Source of the DNA: Diatrype stigma
Taxonomy: Eukaryota > Ascomycota > Sordariomycetes > Xylariales > Diatrypaceae
Direction: 5' to 3'
Assembly: GCA_022225965.2 (NCBI GenBank)
Contig: JAKJXP020000003.1
Location: 248,001-312,000, forward strand
Length of the DNA stretch: 64,000 nucleotides
Part shown: in pieces, positions 21,906 to 34,491 of the stretch
How the letters are laid out: the number at the start of each line of letters is the position of its first letter
How positions within the stretch are numbered: position 1 is the stretch's first letter
The notes under the pieces: model-generated
What the model saw: the letters and a program-made list of their open reading frames with translations, nothing else
What the model was told of the DNA's origin: nothing
Databases searched by the model: none
Position numbers and translations under genes: made by a program

Positions 21906-24041
21906 ATGTCTGCCTATATTTCCCATTTTGACAGGATGGACGCACTCAGAAGCTCTTCCTCTCAAGATGGCTTCTTCCAGGAGACTCCGATACTGGAGCC
22001 TCTCTACACCTCGCCCCGGCAGCTGCCGCCTTCACAACAGCAGAGGGCTGGCTCTACCGACCCCAGAAAGGCTTCGGACGACGTCACCCTCGCCCGCGTT
22101 CTGCACCTCTACCTCCCGGTAGACAAGAAGGGGCAAGAGAAGCCCGCGCAAACGATCCACAATCTTGCGCGCCGCTCGCTCAACCCGGATGTTCTCGCCC
22201 ACGCGGTCGACGCTGAGGTGAACCACCCCGTATTAAAGCCCTTCACTACATTCGGCCAGGAAAACAAGAACGACCCGCTCTGGACTACCGCCGGATGGAG
22301 GGAGCTCAAGAGAATCGGGCACCAGGAGGGTGTTGTAGCGGTGGGCTACGAGGGGGAGGGGGGGGACTATCACGCTGTCAGTTGGGTGAATAGGCGAGTT
22401 CACCAGTTCGGGTTGATTCACGTGTGGACATGCACCGCTACCATGACCACCTGCCCCATGGCAATGACAGACGGTGCGGCGAAGTTACTAAGGAGCCACC
22501 TTGACGATCGGGATGGCGACCAGCCCGGTCTGAGAGGCGTTCTTCGAGAAGTGTACCGCCGGCTCGTCTCGAGGGATCCCTCAGAGGCTTGGACCTCGGG
22601 GCAGTGGATGACCGAGCGGACTGGGGGCAGCGATGTGAGCGGAACGGAGACTGTAGCCAGGCGGCTCACAGAAAAGGAGTTGGAGGAGGACCGCGGACAG
22701 GGTCACGATCGAGACGCCCACGGAATGCCCCTAGGCCCCTGGCGCATCGACGGATTCAAATGGTTCAGCAGCGCCACGGACTCCGACGCAACTCTGATGC
22801 TCGCGCAGACGGGCCAAGGGCTTGGTCTCTTTCTCGCCCCGATGCGACGCCTAGCCCCTTCAACACCACAACGACAGCAACACACTGGCCACAAGCCCGC
22901 CACAGAGCTCAACGGCATCCGAATCCAGAAACTGAAGGACAAACTCGGCACCAAGTCGCTCCCGACGGCCGAGCTGGAGCTCCACGGCGTCCGAGCGTGG
23001 CTCATCGGGCGGCCGAGCCAGGGCGTGCGCGAGATCGCAACGATCCTCACGCTGACGCGGCTCCACACCGCCGCGGCGGCCGTCGGCTACTGGAGCCGCG
23101 GCCTGCAGGCGTCGCGGGCGTACGCGAGGGTGCGCCGCGTCCGTGGTGGGCTGCTGCTGCGGGACAGCGCGCAGCACGTGCGGTGGATGGCCGACAACGC
23201 CGTGCGCTACGCGGCTGCGACGCACTTCAGCTTCCTCGGGCACGCCCTGCTGGGCGCGGCGGAGCAAGAAGAGTGGTACGGCTGCGGCTGCGGCGCGGCT
23301 GTCCAACCCGCCCGGTCCCAGGGGGAGGCGTCGGCGTCGCTGCTGCTCGTCCCGCGCGATGCGGCCGAGCGGTCGGCGCTGTTCCGGCTCCTGACCCCCG
23401 CTATCAAGGCCCAGGTGAGTGTGGCGGCGGTGCTCGGGCTGCGCGAGCACGTGGAGGGGCTTGGAGGCGTGGGGTACTGCGAGAATAACGAGGATGGCGG
23501 CCTGCTGAACCTCGCTAAGGTCTTTCGCGATGCTCTGGTGGGCCCTATCTGGGAGGGCACCGTCAGCGTCATGGCCGAGGACGTCGTGCGCGTCATGACG
23601 GATCGGCGCATCGGCGGCGGGCAGGTCGTGCTGAACGTGTTCGCCCCTTGGGTCCGGAGGATCTTGGCCGACAGTCGCATCAGTGGTAGTGATGGCGGGT
23701 TCCCTCGGGAGTCGGCCACTATCGAGCATAGGTTGGATATCCTGGTGGAGATCGAGAAGGTGTGCGATAAGGAGGAGTTGCTGTTCCGCGGGAGACAACT
23801 CTTGGAGCATCTAGAGGCCGTCACCTGCTCTGTTTTATTGCTGTACGACGCGTCCACGGATGGTGATGAGGTGGCGACGGAGATAGCGAGGAGGTGGGTG
23901 CGATCGAAAGCCCTCCCTGGATCTCGGTTGGCGGTGGCATTGTCGTCAGCAAACTGGCGAGAGGAGTTTGCCATGGACCGAAAGATATTCCTCGGTAAGG
24001 AAGACTCGGCAACTCCGACGAGGACATTAGAGAAACTGTAG
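21906..24041 (+). CDS. Acyl-CoA dehydrogenase-like flavoprotein, AidB/ACAD type
   Basis: Intronless frame of 711 aa; a second in-frame Met at residue 11 (21936) could also start it. The order of motifs is that of the AidB-like branch of acyl-CoA dehydrogenases. An N-terminal helical region is followed by a central beta-domain with WMTERTGGSDV at about 234-244, the flavin-binding signature. WRIDGFKWFSSATDSD comes next, then a helical C-terminal domain with RLHTAAAAVGYW, LGGVGYCENN and GPIWEGTVSVM. These match the family's RLxxA, GGxGY and PIWEGT motifs. AidB relatives bind FAD and DNA in bacteria. Fungal members are usually annotated as acyl-CoA dehydrogenases of unknown substrate. The protein is somewhat longer than the usual 550-600 aa because of extra loops at 270-350 and a C-terminal tail. 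No peroxisomal SKL-type end is present (it ends TRTLEKL). Confidence 0.85.
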   Translation: MSAYISHFDRMDALRSSSSQDGFFQETPILEPLYTSPRQLPPSQQQRAGSTDPRKASDDVTLARVLHLYLPVDKKGQEKPAQTIHNLARRSLNPDVLAHAVDAEVNHPVLKPFTTFGQENKNDPLWTTAGWRELKRIGHQEGVVAVGYEGEGGDYHAVSWVNRRVHQFGLIHVWTCTATMTTCPMAMTDGAAKLLRSHLDDRDGDQPGLRGVLREVYRRLVSRDPSEAWTSGQWMTERTGGSDVSGTETVARRLTEKELEEDRGQGHDRDAHGMPLGPWRIDGFKWFSSATDSDATLMLAQTGQGLGLFLAPMRRLAPSTPQRQQHTGHKPATELNGIRIQKLKDKLGTKSLPTAELELHGVRAWLIGRPSQGVREIATILTLTRLHTAAAAVGYWSRGLQASRAYARVRRVRGGLLLRDSAQHVRWMADNAVRYAAATHFSFLGHALLGAAEQEEWYGCGCGAAVQPARSQGEASASLLLVPRDAAERSALFRLLTPAIKAQVSVAAVLGLREHVEGLGGVGYCENNEDGGLLNLAKVFRDALVGPIWEGTVSVMAEDVVRVMTDRRIGGGQVVLNVFAPWVRRILADSRISGSDGGFPRESATIEHRLDILVEIEKVCDKEELLFRGRQLLEHLEAVTCSVLLLYDASTDGDEVATEIARRWVRSKALPGSRLAVALSSANWREEFAMDRKIFLGKEDSATPTRTLEKL

Positions 24042-25340
24042 ATTGAATCAAGCCAACCATGGTATATCCACAGAAGCCCCATGGTGTACTAAAGCTGTTC
24101 TGGGCACCTTGACCATATTATCAGCTCGGCAGAACCTACCATTGAAGTCTCTAGAATTCTAAGTGAAGTATCATAGCAGCAACAATAAAGGCTTCCTGCA
24201 TTTCCGGAAAGCTCCTGCGATTACTCCATCGTTATGTACCAGCCAGTATCTTGCTTGAGCTGAAGACTATCAAGTAACAATATAGGTGGCAACTAAAGAC
24301 TGCCACAAACATCGGCGATATATTCGTATAGGAGTGGAACACCCCCTTACTTTCCCTTAAAGTTGCTGAACCGCGAAGCTCCAAGTCCAGAAGAAGGTAA
24401 TGCGGATATGAAATGGCAACTTTGATGAATTACATGGCAAGCTCCCATGCCAACCATACAGCTTGCATGCATGTATGAAGTCCCGGGCTAGGTATCAGGA
24501 GCATGCTAAATGACTTAAGCTTACCAATTCCTTATATTTATTATATTTCCCTTCATTATGGAGATCCGTACCCTTGGCAGCATCTCCACCAAGTCCTCAC
24601 AGGCATGCCTCCATCTCAGAACCTCACCCAGACATGCATAGATAGAACTTGACACTATGGGAATCTCAGGCAGAGCACCAAATACTCGGCACGAAGGGCC
24701 CCGCCTACTCATCGCGGCCGTGTTTATATTAACCTAACTTCATCGCTTGACCTCACCACCCAGTCTAGCTGGTCTATTAATAGCTACTTGCCTGCTGCAG
24801 CCTACACAGTGAAGGCTTTCACCAGTCAACCGGGCGGAACATGGCAAGGTCTCTCTATGTGCCTACAACACGTGTGCCAGCCATAGTATAAGTGGAAGTG
24901 ATTGGCGAGACACAGTAGGGACATCTGCCGGCAACCGGGCCATGTTCTGGTGCATTTGCCGCGCAGGGAAGGGTGCGGCCGCCAACCCTAGTCTATGCAC
25001 CATTTACCCCGTCATATCACCGGCAAAATGGCCTTCATATTGCACAAAGAAGCTCATTTGCCTACGCAGCAGATCTCTACCGCCTTGTGACTCAAGCCCT
25101 CGTTCAAGGCAGACTTTCCGTTGCCACCCAATTCAACATGTAGGGTAAGGGGCACTCTTCTGGACTGGCAGATAGAAGGGGGTCAGACTTGCTTTACCGA
25201 GTACTTCGCTTCCATCACAGGATGGGCCTGCACTTATATAAGTCGTCGTCTAGGCGAGACTGCGGATGAGGCCACTTGTCCTTCTCCCGATTCTTTCCTC
25301 ACATCCCCGCCGCCGAGAACAACAATAATACCTGGCCAAG
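24042..25340. other. Intergenic, no gene seen
   Basis: 1.3 kb without codon bias. It presumably holds the promoter of the DUF1996 gene. Confidence 0.45.
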
Positions 25341-26585
25341 ATGAAGTCGTTCTTCAGCGCTCTCGCGCTCATCGCGCCAGTCCAAGCTGGTCTCCGCTTC
25401 GGATGTTCGTCGTTGACCATCCAGCGTCTCGACCCCGTCGTCGAGCCGGACACGGTCCCCTCGGCTCACCTCCACCACATCGTCGGCGGAAACGCCTTCA
25501 ACGCCACCATGACGGGCGATGTGGGCGCGAGGGGTACCTGCACTACGTGCGAGATGTCCGAGGACTTCTCCAATTATTGGACCGCCGTGCTGTACTTCAA
25601 ACACCCCACAAACGGCTCCTACCACCGCGTGCCGGTCACCAACAATGCCGCCCTCGCGTCTGGCACCAAGGGTGGAATGACCATCTACTACACCCCGTAC
25701 GACTTCACGACGGACAACCTGAGGAACCAGCCCATCACGGCATTCCAACCAGTAAGTATCGGGAAGACGGATGCCCCCCCACTTATCACTGCTCGAACAA
25801 CGCTGACACTTGGTTCTCTACAGGGTTTCCGTATGACCGTGGGCAGCCCGACCACGGACACTCTCGATGCGGCCAAGGGCCACATCGGCCTGCGCTATAA
25901 CTGCCTGCAGACGCTCATCAACCGAGGTCCCGAGATGGTGGACTTCCCCGACAAGCCATGCCCGGCTGGCATCTTCGCTGTGCACCACTTCCCCGCGTCA
26001 GTACTAGCCCATCTCCCCACCCACGCACATGGGTATCCCCGATGATATATAGAATGCATGAGGTTATTGACTAGTAGACTTGTCCTGTCTTGTTTATTTG
26101 CAGATGCTGGGATGGCAAGAACCTTGACAGCCCCGACCATCAGTCACACATGTTCAACACGATCCAGTACGACGGGTTTACGAACGCGCCGCCCTGCCCG
26201 GCGTCGCACCCGGTCCGCATGCCGCAGCTGACCTACGAGACCGTCTGGGACACGACCAAGTTCAACAGCATGTGGCCGTCGGGCGCGCCGAACCCGTTCG
26301 TGTGGAGCTTCGAGGGCACCCGCGGGTACGGCACCCACGCCGACTACATGTTCGGCTGGAAGGGCGACTCGCTCCAGCGCGCCATGAACAAGTCCGAGTG
26401 CTTCTACGATGGTTGCGGTTCCATCACGAAGCAGGCCATGTCCGTGGCCAACCAGTGCACCGTCGAGGACCAGGTCGGCGAGGAGACTGATGGATGTACG
26501 TTTCGGAACCCCTTTAAGCACTACCTGAAATACTTGACGCTAACCTACCATAGGGCTCGACCACCTTCCTGGAATGGAGATGTAG
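25341..26585 (+). CDS. Secreted DUF1996 protein
   Basis: Four exons: 25341-25751, 25824-25996, 26104-26495 and 26554-26585. Phases agree and the protein has 335 aa. A signal peptide (MKSFFSALALIAPVQA) is followed directly by FGCSSLTIQRLDPVVEP and SAHLHHIVGG, the hallmark start of DUF1996 domains. These are found in fungal secreted proteins, often with WSC or CBM modules; here the domain stands alone. HHFPACWDGKNLDSPDH spans the exon 2/3 junction and is the family's central motif, which fixes the splice site even though the donor is the rare GTCAGT. The C-terminus ends DGWLDHLPGMEM. The biochemical function is unproven; a role in wall or polysaccharide interaction is inferred from secretion and context. 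It faces the AA9 gene tail to tail. Confidence 0.9.
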
Positions 26586-27299
26586 TAGAGTGGCAGCGTT
26601 TTTGTAGAAACGGCTTTGGAGTGGAGAGACCATGACGATGTTCCTCGGTCTTGAGATTACGAGTTCATTCGTTTTCCCCTTGCACAGCTACTACTGTCGA
26701 GTTAGACCTATCAGTGTTACTTTATAAGTTCGTATGATTGTAACGCTTTTGCTATGTTAATGGTAACGGCCATTATGTCCATACTAACTGTACTACCCGG
26801 TTCTGCTGAAAGCGATGACAGTCGGCTTCGCCATCAAACTGCTCTGCCGATTTTTCCATCTTGAGGCAAAATTTGTGACTGCTGAGAGCAAACAGTCAAA
26901 GGAAAAGCCTAACTGAATTCCAACCACTGAATATAATAGGAGCGGTCAGGCGGCTGTCACCATAATGAGTGCCACATTGGGAATGGAAACTAGCCTCCGT
27001 GCCATTTTCAAACCCCTGAATCTTGCAGTCCTGAAAGCTTGCATGCTTTGCCTACCTAATGACCAAAGGAACCGCAAGTAGCAAAGGCTACAGTGATGCT
27101 TACATCCGGCACACCACATGAGAAGGTATTTGTAAGACATAATGGTTATTGGCTGAATTCAACGAATATATTTTTACATATCAAGATAACTAACTATATA
27201 CACGAACTATCACGAAACGTCACGTAAACGCAGCAAAGCACAGCAAAGCAGTGCGCTAGGGTTACTGCCCCCCTTCTTTTCTCAGGCGTGGACGCTTAC
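26586..27299. other. Spacer between convergent genes
   Basis: AT-rich, consistent with two 3' ends facing each other. No gene is visible. Confidence 0.5.
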
Positions 27300-28400
27300 T
27301 CAGGCGCTGACGCACTGGCTGTAGTAGTTGTTCTGCACGACGCAGGTGCCCTCAGCGCACGAGGTAGGGCCAGTCCAGTTGGCACCACCGCACTGTCCGT
27401 ACAGGCTCGCGGCAGTAACGGCGCCTCCCGTGGGGGAGGCCGCCGCGGTACTGGTCGGCGCCCGGGTCGCCGTCACCAAGGTCGATGGGGCAGCAACAGT
27501 AGTGGGCTGAGCTGAGGTGGCGCTGGAGGTTGTAGGAGCGGCCGAGGACTCCTCCGCGGCAGCCGTGGTGGGCTCGGCAGCCTCAGTGGTAGGCTCGGCG
27601 ACCTCGGAGGTAGCAGTGGCCGTAGAAGAAGCGACGGCAGTCGGGGAAGCAACAGCGGTCGAAGGAGCAGCAACAGCAGTCGAGGAGGCAATGGTAGAAC
27701 CGCTGCCCGAGCCGCCGCCGCACGTGGCGACGGCGCCACCGGGAGCCGTGTACGTAGTGGGGTCGAAGCCGTTGTAGACATCGGGGATATAAATGTCGTC
27801 GTCCTCGGCATTGTAGGCGCCGGGGAGTGAGATGGTGGGGGTGCAACTGCCGGTGCCGGTGCCGGTGATCTTCAGCTGGGCGCAGCCGATGTAGAACTGG
27901 GCACCGCCGACGGTCTGGGCGCCGTGCAGGGCCAGCATTTCGGACCGCAGCAGGTACTCGCCGCTCGCGAGGCCGGTGGGCAGGCTGAAGGTGTAGTTGC
28001 CGCCGTTGTTCTCCAGCACCTCGTTGGCCCACGTGCCGTTGGTGTAGTCGAGCTCGTCGATCTTGAACCAGCCGGCCCCGATGCCGGTCGCCTGGGCGGC
28101 GTCGTCGACGGGGCCGAACAGGAAGTGCGTGATGGGGCCCGGGTGCCCCGACTCGTCCCAGCCGACCGTGATTTTGTCCCCCTCGTTGGCCGCGATGGTC
28201 TCGACGCCTGAGGGCACCACGCTGCCGTTGACGTTGCAGGCGATGTCGTCACTCGTGACGTCGGTGACGGGGGAGTTGGACGGCGGCATCCGGATGCCGA
28301 TCTGGTAGCCGGGGGTCACCTCGTTCACCCAGAACTGGTGGAAGTTCTGGTGAGCCGAGACGGCCGCCACAAATGACGCAGTTAGGATAGTGCGGAACAT
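27300..28400 (-). CDS. AA9 lytic polysaccharide monooxygenase with C-terminal CBM1
   Basis: Intronless, 366 aa from the ATG at 28400; an upstream in-frame ATG at 28457 would spoil the signal peptide. The leader [16 protein letters not shown] ends just before His17, which becomes the N-terminal copper ligand of the histidine brace. The second ligand is likely His86 in [15 protein letters not shown], and the axial Tyr lies in [11 protein letters not shown]9 enzymes cleave cellulose or related glycans oxidatively using O2/H2O2 and a reductant. A Ser/Thr/Ala-rich linker of roughly 80 residues follows, then a family 1 cellulose-binding module of about 36 residues with QCGG, GPT.C and YYSQC and the four expected cysteines. 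It is secreted. It lies tail to tail with the DUF1996 gene. Confidence 0.96.
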   Translation of the reverse strand: MFRTILTASFVAAVSAHQNFHQFWVNEVTPGYQIGIRMPPSNSPVTDVTSDDIACNVNGSVVPSGVETIAANEGDKITVGWDESGHPGPITHFLFGPVDDAAQATGIGAGWFKIDELDYTNGTWANEVLENNGGNYTFSLPTGLASGEYLLRSEMLALHGAQTVGGAQFYIGCAQLKITGTGTGSCTPTISLPGAYNAEDDDIYIPDVYNGFDPTTYTAPGGAVATCGGGSGSGSTIASSTAVAAPSTAVASPTAVASSTATATSEVAEPTTEAAEPTTAAAEESSAAPTTSSATSAQPTTVAAPSTLVTATRAPTSTAAASPTGGAVTAASLYGQCGGANWTGPTSCAEGTCVVQNNYYSQCVSA

Positions 28401-30033
28401 CTTGGTGAAACTGGTGGTGGTGATGATAGTCGTGAGATAGATGATTGTGAGGATCAAAAGGTCGTGGTATGGTAGTCAGAAGAAGATAGTTACACAGATC
28501 ACAGATCTCAAATGAAGGTCAAAAAAGAGTGAATACCAGATTCCGTGGTGTTGAAAAGAGGGACAAGACGTTGCAGCCGAAAATGAGGATCATGAGGATG
28601 AACCGAATAGAAACCATCTCAAGTGCTAGACGGGGAACCGGGCGGTATTTGAAGCCATCGCCAGACGTTCCTCTAAGGGGGTGGTGGTGCGGGCCATGAA
28701 ACGAAACTTAGTGCTATGCGGCTCTTACCTACCACTGACCAGGCCATGACCCCCATCATCAGTTACTATAGCTGACGTCCCACCCGCCCTTAATTTTCTA
28801 TATAGAGAGTGCTCGCGGCCCTTGAAGCTGAATTCGGGCAAGGCCGTCGCAAGCGCCAGGTTCTTGGATGCGCCCGAATTAACCGAAGCGTGGGTGCGAT
28901 CCGCTCTGGGATTCTCGAAACGCGGAGCGGGGATCTGGGGGATCGTCCTGAAACAACCTATCAAGGCGACAAGGGTGAATTTCATCTATCCGAAAGCCCT
29001 AGACGGAGGGGATCCACTCGCCTCTCGGGAAACTCGGCGCGATGTTGAGGCTGTTCAGCTAGAAGTAAGTGCTCATATATTACAGATATACAAAGCAACT
29101 CAAGAATTCAAGCAAACGACAATAATCTTGTATTGGGTTCGTATATTGGGGTGGCGTGAGCCGCCACGGGGTCGGCCGCTGTACATTCGAAGGCGCTTTA
29201 CTAGCGCTTCGACAGCGCATAGTTGTAGGCTCTCGTGATGCCATTCATGCGCTCGTGAGATCAGCTTCCAGCTACTTCTCCAGCGCCCCCTCGTGGCCGT
29301 CTCAGGCAGTCCGTACGTAGAAAACGAAACCTATAGATATCCCCCCTGTAGATAACCTCTAGATAATCCACCAGTTGATATATCCCTTTCCCGGGCGCTC
29401 GTGCTTTTTTCGTAATCATAAACACCTGCCCCCCGGGGAGGGGGGTTGAGAAGCCGCGCGATCATGAGCAGATCAAATTCTTAAACGTAGTTATCATAAA
29501 TGGGTAAACTCTAGGGATGAACCCTTCTGGGTTCGTAGACTACTTATAACTAACAATATATGTCGAGATACATGGATGTGGTGAATGACTATCCGCGGGA
29601 ATGCCAACTACGTATACATATATGCCTTTTATTCAGTTATGGGCATATATCTATAGTTAAACGTCCAAGTCGCAGAATGTAAGGCCCCTTCAAGGTTAAA
29701 TCTGGAGGACAATAAGCCCGAATTTTGATTCCAGTTGAGCTAGAAAGTTCCGCCCAGACTGGAAAGCAATTCAACCACTTTAACCCCGTGTACACTCAAC
29801 GGGAGAGTTTCGTTTATTTAACCAATCAATTTGAAGCCATCGTGGACTGACATTATTGACATTACGAACGAAGAATAAGTGTGTAACGGTGCTATTAGTA
29901 TTCTTATACAAAATGTAAGGTAATACTAACAAGTGACTTAACTATAACACTTATATAGGTACCTATACCGCTAAAGCACCGCCATAATACCTCAGCGCGT
30001 ATAATCCGGCCAAACAAAACGCGTCGAAACGCG
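28401..30033. other. Intergenic up to the retroelement
   Basis: Contains the AA9 promoter side, a moderately GC-rich part (28800-29300) and an AT-richer part (29480-30030). Open frames at 28822-29238 show no recognisable product. The sequence AACGCG at 30028-30033 is repeated at the other side of the retroelement. Confidence 0.4.
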
Positions 30034-30036
30034 TAA

Positions 30037-30139
30037 ATAAATTAGTTTACAAATCCAGAAGGGTTTTATACCGTAATTTGCCATTTATAATAATAATAAT
30101 TAATAATTCGATTAGCTTTATAATTGCGCCGCCGCTTTT
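30037..30139 (+). repeat. Split direct repeat A1 (103 bp)
   Basis: Aligns without gaps to 34389-34491. The differences I inspected are all transitions, consistent with RIP of each copy. It starts ATAAATTA and ends GCCGCCGCTTTT. Confidence 0.9.
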
Positions 30140-31768
30140 ATTTCGAATTTTAATTCGAATCTTTTATAAATATTTCCTAAATTCGATTTATTAATTAATT
30201 ATTATTTATTTATAAATTTCGATATAATGGATTTTAATAATATCCTTATATTTATTTTTATTATTTAAAACGCGCTTTTAGAAATTATCGTCGCAGGCAT
30301 CGAAAAACGCATAACGCGGTTCTTATTAAAGGCGCCGGCGGCTTTTAGTATAATATTAAAAACCGATACCGTCGGTTTCTTACCGCCGGCCGCGAAGCTT
30401 ATAAAAAGATTATGCGTAAATACGGCTAGCGAATTCTTCGAATCCGTTTTTTCGACCGAAAAGCTCGATTTCCGTAAGCGCCGGCTTAAAACACGTAAGG
30501 TCGAACTAAAAAAGCAAGAATTATAAAACAAAATGGCCCGCCGGTATTACGAAAAGGAAATCCGAAAGCGCAATTCGGACTTAAACGACGAAATTAATAA
30601 ATATCCTAATATCGTAATAAATACCGCAAATATATTTCCGGATATAAAAATACGTTACGTAATGCAAATATTCGAATTTAAATTTAAGCCTTTAAATTTA
30701 ATTAAATTCCGAATTAACGTTTATTCGGAAACGCAGGACGAAACTTTAAACGTTCGTATCGTTAATTCCGAATTTCGATTCGTTTTTAATACCGGAAAAA
30801 TTCCTTATTACGGTTTCGATTTATATATTTTTTTTTAATGCTTCGCCCGATATATAAAAATTTACGTCCGCCTTTTTTTAATATATTTAAACGTATAAAT
30901 AAGCATAATACGCTTTATTAAATACATAACGAAATACGAATAAGCTTATCGAATAAAGCATATATTTATATACGCAATAGTTCGTATGGTTTTTATAATA
31001 AACCTCGGTTATAATATAACGAAATAAAAAAACGAAAAGCCGGATTAAATTAACGAATTCTTTTTTTTTAGCGCCTTTAAAATATATAACGGAAATGTTT
31101 CGGCGCCGCTTAAAGCCCGAAAAATCTTTTAAGGAAATATTTGCCGCAATTAAAACAAAAGCAAATACGTTTAAAAGGCCTTCGGTAATAAATACGAAAA
31201 ACCCTATAAATGCCTTAATTATAACGGAAATTATAAAATAACGAAATGCAATAGCAAATCCAAATAAGATTTGGATATTATTACGTTCGATTTTAATAAT
31301 ACGCCCGTAATACCGAAAAATTCGGAAATAATTTAATTATTCGTTCGAATGCATAATTTTCTTTCGATTAAGCCGGATATTAATATATCCTTTCGTTTCG
31401 AAACCTTCTTTATAAATAAGGGTCCCTTTCGGGATTCGCCGTTTTCCTTAATCGCCGAAAAATAAAGGGCCGCCCTTAAGCGTTATTCCGGAAAACTTCC
31501 CATTTTAATCGACGGCATATTTATATACGGCGCTTAATTCGGTTATACGCAATAATTCCTACCGGTAATTTCCGGGAATTTCGTAATAGCTTACGAAAAT
31601 CCGGCAATAATTTAATAATAATTAAAAAGCAACTTTATATTCGGCCGTATCGCTTTCGTTTCGTTTTTCCTATCGCCCGGCTTCGTTTTTTTCCCATTCG
31701 GCCTCGTATCAAAACCGAATAAGAAATAACGCAAAATATATTACCTTTTTTATTTTTCGAAAAACTCG

Positions 31769-32960
31769 GTTAACGATTAAATTCTAAAGATAAATGCTAC
31801 ATTTAAATACATTACGATCGAAAACGTTTTCGATTTCGTACGCCGTTCCGATAAAAGATCCCTTTTCGTTAAAAAGAACCTTAAAAACGCGTTCCGTATA
31901 ATGCCCGTAACGGCATTATAACGTCGGCTATTCGGCTTTAAATAATGCGAAAAATTTTATTACGAAAATTATTTTCCATTCGGTTTTCGTACGGTTTCGT
32001 ATTTATTTAATTTATTTGCAAAAGCCTTTTATTAAATGTTTTCCGTATTGCTTATCGAAATATTAATCGTTTATTATTTCGACGATTTCATTTTCGTACT
32101 TTTTTCCGAAAAAATCGCGATTCCGTTATATTTTTTTTATAACAAACTAATCGCCGCATTAAGAATTCTTTCGAATTTCGGAAAAAACGGCTAAAACATA
32201 ACTTTCGAAATCTTCGGAATCGAAATCGACATAACGTCGATAAACGCCCGCTTATCGGAACGAAAACTTACGAAAGTTAATAAATTAATTGCCGATACCT
32301 TTGCCGTAAGCATTTTTTTCGGCCGCTAAGCTAAACGAATCGCCGGTTTCTTAAGCTTTTACGTAACGATAATGCCTTTAAATAAGCTTTTTTTATACGA
32401 AATCTAGGACTTTTTCGCCTTTATACGTAATTTACGCTTATAACGCCCGCTTAATAACGGCGCCGTAAAGGATTTACGATAATAAAGGAATTTCTTTCGG
32501 GATTTTAACGGCATTTATTTATTAATAAATTCGAACCGAGCGGTTTTTTATTTATTTACGGATTTTTCGAAATCCGCGTTTAAGAATTTTTAATATCGCA
32601 AAAGTCCGGTTTAAAAAAATTAGCGTACGAACTTATTTATTTCGATTATTTAAGCCTTTTATTACTTATTCGGCAAAAACGAATTATAACTTTTAATTAA
32701 TATTTTCGAATTAATTACAATTTAAAAAGCCTTTTTATTATTCGGCTTAACGTAAATATACGATACGATAATCGTATATATCGATAATATAACGGCCTAA
32801 TACGGCTTATTTAGCCTTAAAACGAAGGCAATTCTTTTAATAAACGCCTTTTATAACGTTTTCGTTTGTTCGGCGGAATTTAATATTAATTTTATAACGA
32901 TACGCATATCGTTGGCCGAAAATATACTTACGAATGCGCTTTTCCAATAAAACTGATAAT
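31769..32960 (+). pseudogene. Reverse transcriptase/RNase H remnant of the YR element
   Basis: One frame (starting 31769) carries the polymerase and RNase H signatures between stop codons. The catalytic box is YYFDDF at 32072-32089, corresponding to YxDD. Upstream is PFGFRTVSYLFNLF, matching the PFGL.TAP.LF.. motif. Downstream are FGIEIDITSINARLSERKL, typical of DIRS/Ngaro RTs, then LFTDFSKSAF and IVYIDNITA (RNase H) and LAENILTNAL near 32923-32952. Stops such as TAA sit where Gln, Arg or Trp codons are expected and need only C-to-T/G-to-A change. It is not functional as it stands. Confidence 0.85.
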
Positions 32961-33399
32961 CGATTATTAATTTATATCCTAATTAGCAAACGCTTATAAT
33001 ATTAAGCCTTCGGATAATTTCGTAATACGAATATTACGAATTTTCCTTAACGAAAATTACGTAAAATTATTTTAAACCGGATTCGTTTTAAATATCCGAA
33101 AAACCTATAATATAACAATACGTTTATACGAATTATAATACCAACGATACGTATTTATATCGTAACCGGCAATAACAATTACCTTTTCGGAATAAATATT
33201 CGATCGGGCCTTCGGCCGAATATAAAACCGATTTCGGGGCCTTATAATAAAGAAATATCTAATATTTATACGTTTAATATATATCGATATAAATTATAAT
33301 GTAATAATTTTCGAAAACGCATATATAAAACGCTTAATATAAAAAACGAAATATTTATTTTTATACGAACCGATACGAATCGAAAAAAAGTTCTTTATT

Positions 33400-33990
33400 T
33401 TTAAAGCTACGTTTTAACGATTCGTTAATTTCGAAATAACGACGGGCGAAAATTTTAGAAATATATTTGCAATTAACGTTGCTTTTATAACGACATAAAT
33501 AAGTTTCTTTTGCTTAAACGAAATTATATATACCGAAACCAATACCGGCGATTCGATTTAATATAAGTACGAAAAATTCTTCTTATTTTACGTTATCTTT
33601 TCCGAACGAAAGAATTATTTCCGATTACTTTTTCGATCCAGCAAAACGGATCGAAATAAAAACGGAATAATTTTAATAATAAAGGCTATAAGCAATATTA
33701 TATATTTTTATTTTTATATAACCAAATAACTACGATAAGATTCGAATTCCGAATATAATTTAAGCCGATAATTTTTATTCCGTTTACGGAACGGCATTTT
33801 TATTCGTAAACGCGCTTTTATCGTATTTCGGGCCCGCCTAATGCGGATCGGAATTTTCTTTAATACGTATTTAGGCCATAGTTTCCGCCGGGAAGCCGCA
33901 TAATACGCTTTTAATTCCGACATAAGCGAAAAGAATATTAAATTATTAAATAAGTGATTTTCCGATATTATATGCCGGTATTATAAAACG
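33400..33990 (+). pseudogene. Tyrosine recombinase remnant of the YR element
   Basis: A frame different from the RT frame contains GHSFRREAA (HxxR catalytic pair at 33877-33888), then SDISEKNIKLL and RYYK (33976-33987) with the expected nucleophilic Tyr. This is the C-terminal motif order of the phage-integrase/XerD fold. About 180 bases upstream, a run with SSKTDRNKNG fits the beta-hairpin before the box. In-frame stops (for example after EAA) show decay. The N-terminal limit is approximate. Confidence 0.75.
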
Positions 33991-34101
33991 TTTTTAATAA
34001 GCTTTTTATATTTATAACGTTACTTCGTATATGGGCAATCGAAAACGAATTAATAATTTTTCCTTTACATTCGAAAAAAAAAAAAAAAATAAAATAAATT
34101 A

Positions 34102-34388
34102 GGCTGTTTTAAGCCGGCCGTAAAAATAGCTTTTGGCTGTTTTTACGAACGTTATAATACCTTTATACGAAGGATTCGCATAAGCCGCTATAAACCGCTT
34201 TTATAATACTTTTATCCGAAGGTATTGCTTAAATAACTAAAAACGGCCTTTACGAACGCAACAATAGCCTTACGAAGCGTTATATAATAGCGCTTTTCGA
34301 ACGTTATAACGGCCGGTCCTTAAAAAGGCTTATATTATTAATATATTATTTTAATACTTTTTAATCGAATTTTTAAAGTAATTTGTAA
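34102..34388 (+). repeat. Split direct repeat B1 (287 bp, heavily RIP-mutated)
   Basis: Same length as B2 once the nested LTR and one TSD copy are taken out. Over about 100 bp at the 3' part I count 31 differences from B2, 22 C-to-T and 9 G-to-A, no other type. Confidence 0.9.
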
Positions 34389-34491
34389 ATAAATTAATTT
34401 ACGAATTTAAAAGGATTCCATATTATAACTTATTATTTATAATAATAACAATTAATAATTCGATTAATTTTATAACCGCGCCGCCGCTTTT
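34389..34491 (+). repeat. Split direct repeat A2 (103 bp)
   Basis: Directly abuts B1. Gap-free partner of A1 at 30037-30139. The B1/A2 junction joins the sequences found at the outer right and outer left ends of the element, as expected for a circular YR intermediate. Confidence 0.9.

Noticed and set aside
22589..23488. 299-residue plus-strand frame
   Set aside because: Out-of-frame shadow inside the acyl-CoA dehydrogenase gene.
14636..24041. Secondary-metabolite gene cluster
   Set aside because: P450, FAD oxidoreductase and acyl-CoA dehydrogenase are near each other, but no PKS, NRPS, terpene synthase, transporter or regulator is present.
30265..30531. 88-residue minus-strand frame in the AT-rich region
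   Set aside because: Lies opposite the gag-like part of the plus-strand YR element; open only because RIP depleted minus-strand stops by chance.
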